A stretch of 38,008 nucleotides of DNA, taken from the IMG/VR virus record IMGVR_UViG_3300033148_003408, positions 1 through 38,008 of that record, one strand, 5' to 3'. Shown here one piece after another: positions 1 to 7,983 of the stretch. Each line of letters opens with the position of its first letter. The first letter of the stretch is position 1. Source of the stretch: a virus. The translations under genes and the position numbers were made by a program. The notes under the pieces are model-generated. The model had not been told where the DNA came from, ran no database searches, and was given only the letters and a program-made list of their open reading frames with translations.

Positions 1-114
1 AAACCCCGCTTGACATAGAAGCGGGGCTCGGAAAATTAATTCCTATATAGAAACTTAATCCCCTATGTCAAGATTATTTAATAATAGCAAACCCACAGAG
101 TATGTCAATAGCAA
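1..114. repeat. Terminal direct repeat, left copy
   Basis: These 114 bases are identical to 37895-38008. The simplest reading is a circular assembly, or a circularly permuted or terminally redundant genome, cut inside one locus. The repeat holds an 8-bp hairpin (4-11 with 19-26) and a 10-bp inverted pair, CTTGACATAG at 9-18 and CTATGTCAAG at 63-72. Its last bases are the first codons of the gene at 102. Confidence 0.95.
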
Positions 115-272
115 AAGCAATAGAGCTAAGAAAACTTAAACAGGCCATAGACAAACGGGAAGAAGCGTTTGTGCTTTTTAATAAACTGGAAGAGTTAAGA
201 GAGAGAATTGATAATATGAAATCAGAGAAAAAATTAGACGAGGAAATAGAAGTTGAATTAGAAATCTTATGA
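102..272 (+). CDS. Small coiled-coil protein upstream of tail fibres
   Basis: A 56-residue ORF starting MSIAKAIELRKL. It is highly charged (Glu/Lys-rich) with leucines and isoleucines at helical spacing, so it is probably one long helix or coiled coil. Its TGA stop overlaps the ATG of the tail-fibre gene (ATGA at 269-272), the tight coupling used throughout this genome. In the circular map it follows the long non-coding region. A structural helper or assembly role is inference; no family is recognised. Confidence 0.7.
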   Translation: MSIAKAIELRKLKQAIDKREEAFVLFNKLEELRERIDNMKSEKKLDEEIEVELEIL

Positions 273-1867
273 AAAAAATCAAGGTAAAAATTAAGGCGGA
301 GGATTTGAAAAGGAAAATGCGTATAGAAAACGGGGTTGACGGAATAGACGGAAAAGACGGAAAAGACGGAAAAGACGGGAAAGACGGAATGCAGGGAATA
401 CAAGGAAAAGACGGAATACAGGGAATACAAGGAAAAAAGGGAGAGCAGGGTTCAAAGGGCGAAAGGGGATTTCGGGGTTCTCCTGATACCGGAAAAGATA
501 TAGTAAGAAAGATAAACTATCTCCCAATAGAGAAAGACCTGCTTATAGGCAAGGAACATATTTCCGGCTTAGATGATTACTTTTCTAAACTTACGAGGAG
601 ATTTACTGGATTAGGAAGTCCGGCAGGCGCTTTAAGAATGGACGGAGTAAATAGCCCTATGGCTGATATATCTTGGGGGGACTTTAAAATAACAAATCTT
701 GGAACTCCTACTAATGATGCTGACGCCTCTACTAAGAAATATGTAGATGATGCTGGTATTTCTTTAATAGACGAATTGAATGATGTTGATACAACAACAG
801 ATACTCCAATAACTAACGAAGTTCTAAAATGGAATGGGACTAATTGGGTCCCGGCCGCTTATGATTATACCTTTGCTTTTAGTTTAGCTTCTTTTACAGA
901 TAACGAGGCGATTACCCAACTGATAGGTTCAGGCGTGTGGAAAGCCACAGGAGCTTTAACTTTTGATATTACATATAATAACGGACCTCCGACTTCAGCT
1001 TCAATAGCTTTAACAAGCAATGGAGCTGTATCTTGGGGAAGCGCTTTAGCTTTATCAACTCCTTATTTAACAGTTGATTCATCTGAAAACACTGATTATC
1101 CAAACGCAAAAGACAAATATATTAGATTTACATTAACAGCAGATAAGGGAGCGGAAAACGACTCAGATACAGAAACAGTCACTTTTAGAAACCTTATTTA
1201 CTGGGGTGTATCAACAACAGGAAGTGGTTTTTCAGAAGCAAATGTAAAAGCATTGGCTAATAGCGCCATAAGCGATGACCAAACAAGAAGTATGAGTTTA
1301 AATGCTGGCGCTAATGATTATTTGGTATTCGCTTTTCCTGCTACTTATACATCTATTCCAGACGGAGATGATTATGAAGATGACGGAGCAAGTGGATTTA
1401 AGTTTAATAGTATAGTTTGCGCTTTCCAAGCCCCTGAAACTGTTAGCATAACAAACAGCGCTGGATATACTGAAAACTACAAGGTTTATGCTTCTTATCA
1501 GAAAAATCTTGGAAATCATACTTTAGTAACTACCACTTCCGCCTCGCAGATAAACCCTCTTTATTATGGGATAACAGTTAAAACAGATACTTTTCTTGAA
1601 GCAGATGTTGAAGGATTAGCCAATAATTCTATAACTAACGACAACACGCAAACTTGGAATTCAGTAACCGCAGGAGCTGGTGAGTACCTTTTATTCGCAT
1701 TTCCAAAACGACTGGGAACAGTAACCTTTTGGGTGAGTGGCTTCGAAGGTGGTTTCGAATCACCAGAAACAGTATCAGTAACTAACACAAACGGCTGGTC
1801 AGAGGACTATTATGTATGGAGAAGCACTAATAGTAATCTTGGAGCAACTGTTGTTGAAACAAAATAA
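269..1867 (+). CDS. Tail fibre with collagen-like stalk and duplicated C-terminal domain
   Basis: 532 residues. Positions 22-70 are Gly-X-Y triplets (GKDGKDGKDG, then GIQGKDGIQG), a collagen-like stalk that normally trimerises. Around residues 125-165 lies the common tail-fibre motif in which KITNLGTPTNDADASTKKYV can be read. From about 314 to the end, two copies of a roughly 100-residue domain follow. Each has an ALANxxIxxDxT-like start, a YLxFAFP strand, PETVSxTN, and a final YxVxxSxxxNLG. The duplication suggests two binding or trimerisation modules. The adjoining larger fibre at 1867 begins at the stop codon (TAATG), so the two are co-expressed. Receptor binding is inferred from domain type and position. 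Confidence 0.85.
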   Translation: MKKIKVKIKAEDLKRKMRIENGVDGIDGKDGKDGKDGKDGMQGIQGKDGIQGIQGKKGEQGSKGERGFRGSPDTGKDIVRKINYLPIEKDLLIGKEHISGLDDYFSKLTRRFTGLGSPAGALRMDGVNSPMADISWGDFKITNLGTPTNDADASTKKYVDDAGISLIDELNDVDTTTDTPITNEVLKWNGTNWVPAAYDYTFAFSLASFTDNEAITQLIGSGVWKATGALTFDITYNNGPPTSASIALTSNGAVSWGSALALSTPYLTVDSSENTDYPNAKDKYIRFTLTADKGAENDSDTETVTFRNLIYWGVSTTGSGFSEANVKALANSAISDDQTRSMSLNAGANDYLVFAFPATYTSIPDGDDYEDDGASGFKFNSIVCAFQAPETVSITNSAGYTENYKVYASYQKNLGNHTLVTTTSASQINPLYYGITVKTDTFLEADVEGLANNSITNDNTQTWNSVTAGAGEYLLFAFPKRLGTVTFWVSGFEGGFESPETVSVTNTNGWSEDYYVWRSTNSNLGATVVETK

Positions 1868-4800
1868 TGGCTATTGAACTTATATCAAAAATAGCTCCCA
1901 AAAATGATGGATTTACAGGAATGGTTGATGCCAGCCAAGTTATTGCTGGGACTTTTGGAGCTGGAGAATTTACAATGAATGGAAATCTTGTCTTAGATGC
2001 CGACCCGACAGGAAATTTACACGCTGCCACAAAACAATATGTAGATAATGCTGTTAGCGGTGAAAACTTATGGGATAGAAGCGGAACTATTTTAGAACCG
2101 CATAATGCTGGAGATGATTTAGATATGGGAACAGGAGAAGGAACTTTTGCTGATGCCATACTTACTGATATGGCTTATGGAACTCCAACCTACACTTCTT
2201 TGCGCGACTGGGCGTCTATAACAGAATCATCAGGACTAATATCAGGGGGAGTAATATCTGACGCAGGAGGAGGAAATATAAATGTGACGGCTGGTTGCGG
2301 AATGGCCAAGACGGCGAATACAGAAATAAGCCCTGCATTGTTTGTTGACTTTTCCGCAAGAAATGGAATAGCAATAGCAAATGACGGGAACAGATATACG
2401 GTTTATGTGGATTATGATGCCGCTCCGCAAATTAAGGTGACCAATGACCCTACTACTGACGTAGACCATACAACAAAATTCGCAATAGGTTCTTGTTTTT
2501 ATGACGGAACGACTATGCATGTTCTGAACGAGGCGGGAACAAGGATATACAATGTAGCCCGTAGAGGACATCATAGAGCAAGGAAATTAAGGGGATTTGA
2601 GAGAGCGACTGGATTAGTGACTGCTGACGAGGGAACAAGACACTTTTCAATAACAAACGGAATGATATTCGCAGGGTGGAATGAATTAAGCATTACAGGG
2701 ATAGATACATCTGCCCCAACTTCTGATAATTATACTTCTTGGTATTATGACGGAGATTTAGCTGGCGGAACTTGGGTAGAGAACACAACTAATACTCAAC
2801 TGGATAACGCTCAATATAACGCAGTAGCAACAGGACTGGTTAACTTAACCTCAAACAGATATGGAGTTCACTGGATATTTATGGATGTGGATAACCATTG
2901 TCAAGTGGTTTACGGACAAGGGAATTATACCCTCTCACAGGCGCAGAACGCTGTTGTCCCGTCTTCGCTGCCGCCTCTAATATCAGACTTTGCGATATTA
3001 GTAGCAAGAATAATAGTCAGAGAGGGCGCTGCGGAAATAATTGAATTGGCTACTAATTGGGAAGATGTATTTGTTGCTGGAACCGCGAATAACCATAATG
3101 AATTGGCTGGATTACAAGGTGGAACGGCAGATGAATATTATCATCTAACATCAGCAGAATATGGCGGAAACTGGGGAGCGAAAAATCTTCAAACTACTGG
3201 CGCAATAACAGGTGTAAATGTAACCAGCGGAGCAGACCCTGGCCATACTCATACAGGAGCTTCATTAGGAAGTATAGATATATCAGCAGATACTAATTTA
3301 GCGGCAACAGCCCCGATTATACTAACAGACGATACGCTTTCATTAGATTATGAAGCAACCGATTTTTCAGTAGTCGGAACTACTTTAACAATTACAAATA
3401 GCGGAATAGACCACGATGCTTTGACTAATTATGTCGCTAACAAACATATAGACCATAGCGGAGTTTCAATTTCATCAGGAACAGGATTAACGGGAGGCGG
3501 GGATATAACTGCTAATAGAACTCTTGCTCTTTCACACTTAGGAATAGAGAGTTTAGCAGACCCTAACGCTGATACTCTTATGGGCTGGGACGATACAGAC
3601 GGAGCAATTAAGTTTATAACAATAGGAGCTAATTTAAGCTATGACCACGCTACGCATACTCTGTCTGGTTCAGCAGGAGGTTCAGGCAGTATGACTACGG
3701 TAAAAGAGGGCGGAGTTCAGGTAGGAGGAGCTGATATAGTAACTTTGAATTTTGGGGCAGGATTTGATATAGCGGAAGACCCTAATACAGAAATAAATAT
3801 AACCCTTGATTTTTCAGAAGTAGCTGGCCACGATTTATTTACTGACTTTGTGGCTAACGAACACATAGATTGGACAATAGACCAAGGAGCAACAAATATT
3901 CACGCTGGGAATTATAGTAATACGCAATTAAACGAAGAAGAAGTTAAAGATTTTGCTTGGAATATTGGAGGCGGAACTCAAACCTTGATTACAGTTACTT
4001 ATCAAGACGCAACTAATGATGTGGATTTTGTGGTAGATAACGACCTTTCCCATTATGATAATGCCACATCAGCTTTTATTACAGCTACATTAACGCAAGA
4101 AGAAGTTGAGGATTTCGCTGGGGCAATGGTAGCCAACGCAACAGGAACGCATACTGGGATAGCTATTACTTACCGAGACGCAACAGGAGATATGGACTTT
4201 GTAGTTGACCACGATACAGCGAGTAATTATGTTGCCAACGAGCATATAGACTGGACTGATGCAACCGGAAACGGGCTGAAAATAACAATGGCTTCAGACC
4301 AAGCAACAGCTATATATATTGATGGAACAACTAATGATTTTACTACCCTTGCAAATCCTTATGTAATGAAGATTTACAGGGATATAAACTTTGGAACAGC
4401 AGACCCGCCAAACTCACAGGTTTTAGATTTTAGAATATATATGAAACATGCTGGAGTTCAGCTCGCAGGAAACAGAGAAGCATATTGTTTTTCAAACAAA
4501 TTAATTAATCAGGGAACAGTCAAAAACGCAACTGCTTCTGGTAAATGGTATTACCAAGCAGGGATAGTTAATGAACTTGAAGATACTGGGACTTTTAATT
4601 CAACAAGCAGCGGCTCAATTCTCGGACTTAATTATGGAGGAAGATTTATAATTGATGTTGACAACGAATGGAAAGACGATGGAGGAACATCTCCTAACAA
4701 TACAATGATTAATAGAGGGATTTCTTCTGAGCTTAATATTAATCCTACTTTAACATCAGGGAAACTTATAGTATCAAACACTGCGTTCTTTGGAAGTGTC

Positions 4801-5286
4801 CAGGGAACTGCTACTGGAACTTCTTATGCTATCGGTATGTATTTAGATAAGGTTCAGGGAGCTGACAGCAATTATGGAATATGGGATTCAAGCGGAGCTG
4901 ATTGGTGGCTTGACCAGGATAACCATAAAATAATGTTTGGAGCAACAGATACTGATTTCCAACTTTACTCAGACGGAAATAACGCAAGGATATATTCAGC
5001 GGGAGATGTATATATAACAGCAGGGTCTGGAAAGTTTATAGATTTAGAAAAACCAGCAAGGTATGAAAATGCTTCAACGGCAACATTATTAGCCAATAAC
5101 GCAAGTGTAGCAGTTACATTTCCAACAGCGTTTGCTGGTGGGGTAACGCCAGTAGTAGTGGCAACACCACCTTATCAGACATCTTTCTGGATTAGTGGAA
5201 TAAGCAATACAGGATTTACATTCAATGTAGGAACTACTAATGGATATAACCAAACCATAATGTATATTGCTATGGAAGAAAGCTAA
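1867..5286 (+). CDS. Large tail fibre / host-recognition protein
   Basis: 1139 residues, the largest protein of the phage. The N-terminal 65 residues contain the fibre motif HAATKQYVDNAV, also seen in the preceding fibre. The middle has repeats typical of trimeric phage fibres: DHSGVSISSGTGLTGGGDI near 528-550, and at least three copies of a (V/A)NEHIDWT element joined to DFVVDxD blocks. The C-terminus (VAVTFPTAFAGG, FWISGISNTGFTFN, YIAMEES) resembles the small beta-sandwich or H-lectin-like tips of fibres. No intramolecular chaperone of the S74 type is visible. It follows the first fibre with TAATG coupling and is followed the same way by the glycosyltransferase-sulfotransferase. Confidence 0.8.
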   Translation: MAIELISKIAPKNDGFTGMVDASQVIAGTFGAGEFTMNGNLVLDADPTGNLHAATKQYVDNAVSGENLWDRSGTILEPHNAGDDLDMGTGEGTFADAILTDMAYGTPTYTSLRDWASITESSGLISGGVISDAGGGNINVTAGCGMAKTANTEISPALFVDFSARNGIAIANDGNRYTVYVDYDAAPQIKVTNDPTTDVDHTTKFAIGSCFYDGTTMHVLNEAGTRIYNVARRGHHRARKLRGFERATGLVTADEGTRHFSITNGMIFAGWNELSITGIDTSAPTSDNYTSWYYDGDLAGGTWVENTTNTQLDNAQYNAVATGLVNLTSNRYGVHWIFMDVDNHCQVVYGQGNYTLSQAQNAVVPSSLPPLISDFAILVARIIVREGAAEIIELATNWEDVFVAGTANNHNELAGLQGGTADEYYHLTSAEYGGNWGAKNLQTTGAITGVNVTSGADPGHTHTGASLGSIDISADTNLAATAPIILTDDTLSLDYEATDFSVVGTTLTITNSGIDHDALTNYVANKHIDHSGVSISSGTGLTGGGDITANRTLALSHLGIESLADPNADTLMGWDDTDGAIKFITIGANLSYDHATHTLSGSAGGSGSMTTVKEGGVQVGGADIVTLNFGAGFDIAEDPNTEINITLDFSEVAGHDLFTDFVANEHIDWTIDQGATNIHAGNYSNTQLNEEEVKDFAWNIGGGTQTLITVTYQDATNDVDFVVDNDLSHYDNATSAFITATLTQEEVEDFAGAMVANATGTHTGIAITYRDATGDMDFVVDHDTASNYVANEHIDWTDATGNGLKITMASDQATAIYIDGTTNDFTTLANPYVMKIYRDINFGTADPPNSQVLDFRIYMKHAGVQLAGNREAYCFSNKLINQGTVKNATASGKWYYQAGIVNELEDTGTFNSTSSGSILGLNYGGRFIIDVDNEWKDDGGTSPNNTMINRGISSELNINPTLTSGKLIVSNTAFFGSVQGTATGTSYAIGMYLDKVQGADSNYGIWDSSGADWWLDQDNHKIMFGATDTDFQLYSDGNNARIYSAGDVYITAGSGKFIDLEKPARYENASTATLLANNASVAVTFPTAFAGGVTPVVVATPPYQTSFWISGISNTGFTFNVGTTNGYNQTIMYIAMEES

Positions 5287-6599
5287 TGTGGATAAAGAAA
5301 CCAACATTTCCAAATGAGCCAGAACTTCAAGATGTCTGGGTCAATAAACCAACTTGTGATATTCTAATTAAAAGCTTTGAAAGGTTTGACTGCTTGGAAC
5401 GACTAATCCATTCAATAAAATGGTATTACCCTGATATGCCGATAATAATTGCTGATGACTCAAGAGAGGAAGTCCCAGAATATATTACAAGTATTCCAAA
5501 TGTAAAGGTAATAAAACTACCCTACAATATAGGACTTTCTGCTGGAAGAAATGCTCTATTAAAAGAAAGCAAAGCGGAATATGTTATAAAGTGTGATGAT
5601 GATTTAATTTTTAATGACGAAACAAGAATTGATAAACTAATAGACATTTTAGAGAAAGACAAAGAGGTGGATATTATAGGAGGGATTTGGAGGGCAAACG
5701 GGAAAAAGGCAATTGGTTGGGACGGGAAAATTGAGATAATAAATAAAGGGATTCAATTCAAACCATTAACTTCTAAATGGAAAGTAATTGGAAACACACC
5801 TTACAGGAAGACAGATTTAGTTATTAACTTTTTTGTCGCAAGAAGAGAGAAACTTCCATTTTGGGACGAAAGGTTAAAAATATCAAGAGAACATCTTGAT
5901 TATGATTTAATGCTTAAAGAAAAAAAGGTTAATGTATATTATACGCCCTCTGTAATAGTGGGACATTTACATAAGGGAAATGATTTTTACAAAGAAAAAA
6001 GGTTTGGAGGAAATAAGTATTGGAACGATATTTTTATGAAAAAATGGGGTTTAGAAAGTTCACCCTCATATTCAGCGCAAGAAACTGAAATTAGAGATAT
6101 AAATATATTAAAAGGAATAAAGCCGAATATCGTTGTTCTCGGAGTAGGACATTCCAACACCACGATTACCACAAAACAATTAGGAGTGTTGGGCTGGAAC
6201 TTGAGAGATGCTGACGAGGAATATGCTGAAAGTGTATCTGTGAGAGAGATGAATGACGAGATTTTAAGAACAAAGTTCTTTGACTATGATAAAGCATTAA
6301 GGATTATAGAAAAGTTCCCCCAGCCATGGGCTATAAAAGACCCGAGATTTGCCAAAGGAACACTGCCTTACTGGCGTAAAGTGTTTGAGATTTATAAACC
6401 AATTCTTCTATGGGTAAAGAAAGACAGAGATAAGGTAAGGGAAAGTTATGTTAAAAGAGGCGAGTCGCCCAAGAAAGTTGATTTGTATTTTGAAAACTGC
6501 GAAAGGTATTATGAAAGTTGGAATTATATGAAAATAAGTATAGATGAGGAACAAATACAAGAAGCAATTTCATTATGGAAAAATACTCATTGTTTATAG
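5286..6599 (+). CDS. Glycosyltransferase-sulfotransferase fusion protein
   Basis: 437 residues in two domains. Residues 24-230 are a GT-A glycosyltransferase resembling beta-1,4-N-acetylgalactosaminyltransferases: DILIKSFERFDCLERL, IIIADDS, NIGLSAGRN, a CDDDLIF metal site (DDD 104-106), the acidic site EH 202-203 and GHLHKG at 226. Residues 280-437 look like a sulfotransferase. GVGHSNTT (286-293) fits the 5'-phosphosulfate-binding loop, KDPRF is at 351, and LLWVKKDRDKVRESYVKR at 374-391 fits the 3'-phosphate-binding helix. One polypeptide could therefore add a sugar and sulfate it. The two genes that follow look like PAPS synthesis genes, which supports this. The sulfotransferase call rests on motifs only; the acceptor is unknown. 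Confidence 0.8.
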   Translation: MWIKKPTFPNEPELQDVWVNKPTCDILIKSFERFDCLERLIHSIKWYYPDMPIIIADDSREEVPEYITSIPNVKVIKLPYNIGLSAGRNALLKESKAEYVIKCDDDLIFNDETRIDKLIDILEKDKEVDIIGGIWRANGKKAIGWDGKIEIINKGIQFKPLTSKWKVIGNTPYRKTDLVINFFVARREKLPFWDERLKISREHLDYDLMLKEKKVNVYYTPSVIVGHLHKGNDFYKEKRFGGNKYWNDIFMKKWGLESSPSYSAQETEIRDINILKGIKPNIVVLGVGHSNTTITTKQLGVLGWNLRDADEEYAESVSVREMNDEILRTKFFDYDKALRIIEKFPQPWAIKDPRFAKGTLPYWRKVFEIYKPILLWVKKDRDKVRESYVKRGESPKKVDLYFENCERYYESWNYMKISIDEEQIQEAISLWKNTHCL

Positions 6600-6913
6600 G
6601 GAGATGGCAGTGTATCCCACCACACGCAGGACATATCGCCTTGATTAAGAAAGCCCGTTTCAAACCGCTGATAGCAATAAGGGATACTAAGGTATCAAAG
6701 AAAGACCCCTACACTTATGAGCAGAGAAGAAAAGCATTTAGAAAGATATTTCCAGAAGCCAAGATTATCAAGATTTTTAATATAGGAGAGGTTGTTTACG
6801 GCAGAAAGGTTGGATACGATATAAGAAAAGTTAAACTTTCCAAAGATATAGAAAATATCTCTGGGACAAAAATACGTGATAATTTGGGTAAGAGGAAAAA
6901 GAAAATCGGGTAA
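6575..6913 (+). CDS. Small nucleotidyltransferase, ATP-sulfurylase/NMNAT type
   Basis: 112 residues of the HxGH nucleotidyltransferase superfamily. It has FIGRWQCIPPHAGHIALI with HAGH at 17-20, AIRDT at 34-38, a DPYTYEQRRKAF helix, and ISGTKIR at 95-101, the C-terminal ATP-binding signature shared by ATP sulfurylases and NMN adenylyltransferases. It is far shorter than cellular ATP sulfurylase, so it is a minimal single-domain form. The start overlaps the upstream gene by 25 nt, and the end overlaps the APS kinase gene by 38 nt in another frame. Placement between a sulfotransferase and an APS kinase suggests it makes adenylyl sulfate from ATP and sulfate. A cytidylyl- or nicotinamide-transferase role cannot be excluded. 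Confidence 0.75.
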   Translation: MEKYSLFIGRWQCIPPHAGHIALIKKARFKPLIAIRDTKVSKKDPYTYEQRRKAFRKIFPEAKIIKIFNIGEVVYGRKVGYDIRKVKLSKDIENISGTKIRDNLGKRKKKIG

Positions 6914-7166
6914 AACAACATTGGCAAAAGAATTACAGAGGTTGATGCCTAACTCAATAAACCTTGACGGGGACGAAATGAGGAATAGCATATCAAAGGG
7001 ATTAGGTTTTACAGAGAAAGATAGGTTAGAAAATAATTTAAGGATAGCCCGTTTGGCAAAGGTTTTGGAAAGACAAGGGTTTCCAATAATTGTTTCAACT
7101 ATTTGCCCGTCTTATGTCAAACAAGAAGTTTTTAATATAACAGGTTGTAAGTTTATAGATTTATAA
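6876..7166 (+). CDS. cysC-like: Short adenylylsulfate (APS) kinase
   Basis: 96 residues starting at GTG 6876. Motifs in order: P-loop GKRKSGKTT (7-15), NLDGDEMRNSI (29-39), GFTEKDRLENNLRIA (44-58) and IIVSTICPS (71-79). The LDGDxxR, GFxxxDRxxN and late VSxIxP set is characteristic of APS kinase, which phosphorylates APS to PAPS. Cellular CysC is about twice as long; this one stops at CKFIDL and lacks the usual C-terminal lid region. Short forms may be normal in phages, or it may be truncated. The 38-nt overlap with the upstream nucleotidyltransferase, in a different frame, resembles a split bifunctional PAPS synthase. Confidence 0.8.
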   Translation: MIIWVRGKRKSGKTTLAKELQRLMPNSINLDGDEMRNSISKGLGFTEKDRLENNLRIARLAKVLERQGFPIIVSTICPSYVKQEVFNITGCKFIDL

Positions 7167-7168
7167 TT

Positions 7169-7417
7169 ATGGAAAATAACAACGGAATAAGAAAAGTGTT
7201 TAGAAGCGAAATAACTTGGATTATATTTATAATCGGGGCTATGTTTTCAGTTTTTAACTGGATAATTTTACCATTGAATAATATACAGAAAGATGTAGAA
7301 TTACTTAAAGAAAATCATCTCCCCCACCTTCAGAAATTAGTGGACGAAAATCGGGGGGACATAAACACAATAAAATTAGATATAGCAGAGATAAAGACAA
7401 CATTAAAAATTAAATAA
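7169..7417 (+). CDS. Single-span membrane protein with coiled coil
   Basis: 82 residues: a basic N-terminus, one hydrophobic segment at about 15-33 (ITWIIFIIGAMFSVFNWIIL), then an amphipathic helix with heptad leucines and isoleucines to the end. The shape fits a small phage lysis protein (holin-associated or XhlA-like with reversed order) or a membrane anchor. It starts 2 nt after the APS kinase stop. Its own stop is the first base of the long RNA helix at 7417, so its mRNA runs directly into a structured RNA. Confidence 0.65.
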   Translation: MENNNGIRKVFRSEITWIIFIIGAMFSVFNWIILPLNNIQKDVELLKENHLPHLQKLVDENRGDINTIKLDIAEIKTTLKIK

Positions 7418-7584
7418 TTCTGACTTTAATTCTGCTAATGGCTGAATGCCGACAATGAATTCGGCTTGAGAATAGAGGTCGGCTCTCTATTTTGACTAAT
7501 GCGTCGGTGGAAGGTCCGCGAGGAAGTTAGGGTTCGCCGCTAACTTGAAATCTAAAATGCTGTTAGTGGAGTTAAGGTCAGAAT
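7417..7584 (+). ncRNA. 168-nt structured RNA closed by a 26-bp helix
   Basis: Bases 7417-7442 pair with 7559-7584 over 26 consecutive positions with no bulge: 20 Watson-Crick and 6 G-U pairs. The wobble pairs indicate selection on RNA rather than a DNA inverted repeat. Inside are hairpins 7448-7452/7461-7465 (GCCGA/TCGGC), 7471-7477/7485-7491 (AATAGAG/CTCTATT) and 7524-7530/7540-7546 (AAGTTAG/CTAACTT), plus a GC-rich stretch, so the whole is a multibranch structure. No intrinsic terminator follows. I do not recognise the family. Strand is inferred from the gene direction. Confidence 0.7.
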
Positions 7585-7585
7585 A

Positions 7586-7604
7586 GTTCTTTTAGGAAAG
7601 GAAC
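7586..7604 (+). promoter_or_regulatory. Hairpin masking the ribosome binding site
   Basis: GTTCTTTT (7586-7593) pairs with AAAGGAAC (7597-7604) around a 3-nt loop. It covers the purine-rich AGGAAAGGA that would serve as Shine-Dalgarno for the ATG at 7609. This would reduce translation of the following ORF unless the hairpin is opened. Confidence 0.5.
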
Positions 7605-7608
7605 AGTT

Positions 7609-7833
7609 ATGGTGCCTGTCGTAATTGATGTTGAGGGTAGCAGAGGCGTCAAACACATTAAGGACGAGAAATCGTTTCAAGAAGTGTGTTCGCTTCTGCG
7701 AGAGTTGGTTCAGACCGCAAGGTTTAGGACGAAAGTGATTTTTATCACAATGTGTTCACCGACACACGACTTGATACAGGAAGGAGAGATAGACCACCAT
7801 TTCTTTGAGAGAGCAGAGTTCCTTCAAGGGTAG
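7609..7833 (+). CDS. Unknown 74-aa protein inside an RNA-flanked module
   Basis: 74 residues starting MVPVVIDVEGSRGVKHI. Predicted alternating strands and helices, with a central VIFITMCSP strand and a His/Glu-rich end (EIDHHFFERAEF). It has no recognisable family. Unlike most genes here it has a good Shine-Dalgarno, and its codon choice looks less A/T-biased than its neighbours. It sits between the 168-nt RNA and a second structured RNA at 7847-7946, and a 5-bp hairpin (7828-7841) covers its stop codon. The arrangement suggests a discrete inserted module. Function unknown. Confidence 0.55.
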   Translation: MVPVVIDVEGSRGVKHIKDEKSFQEVCSLLRELVQTARFRTKVIFITMCSPTHDLIQEGEIDHHFFERAEFLQG

Positions 7834-7846
7834 AGATACCCAAAAC

Positions 7847-7946
7847 GACATAGGGCGATAAGCTATGGCTCGGCAAGAGCCGTCTTAAAAAGGGTGGGGA
7901 CAAATTGTCCATATCCTTAAAGGACATAAATATTTCGCCCTATGTC
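7847..7946 (+). ncRNA. 100-nt structured RNA with a 12-bp closing stem
   Basis: GACATAGGGCGA (7847-7858) pairs perfectly with TCGCCCTATGTC (7935-7946). Inside, GGCTC/GAGCC (7867-7871/7877-7881) forms one hairpin. TGTCC at 7906-7910 can pair either with the upstream GGACA at 7898-7902 or with the downstream GGACA at 7922-7926, so two alternative folds are possible. No U-tract follows. It lies directly after the unknown 74-aa gene and may be its 3' partner element. No known family is recognised. Confidence 0.65.
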
Positions 7947-7983
7947 CCTTTTAATCTATACATTAAGCAATAAATCTATACAG

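Noticed and set aside
74-527. Minus-strand ORFs over the collagen-like region
   Set aside because: They are antisense shadows of the Gly-X-Y repeats, with low-complexity Phe/Leu/Pro/Arg products, and lie over well-supported plus-strand genes.
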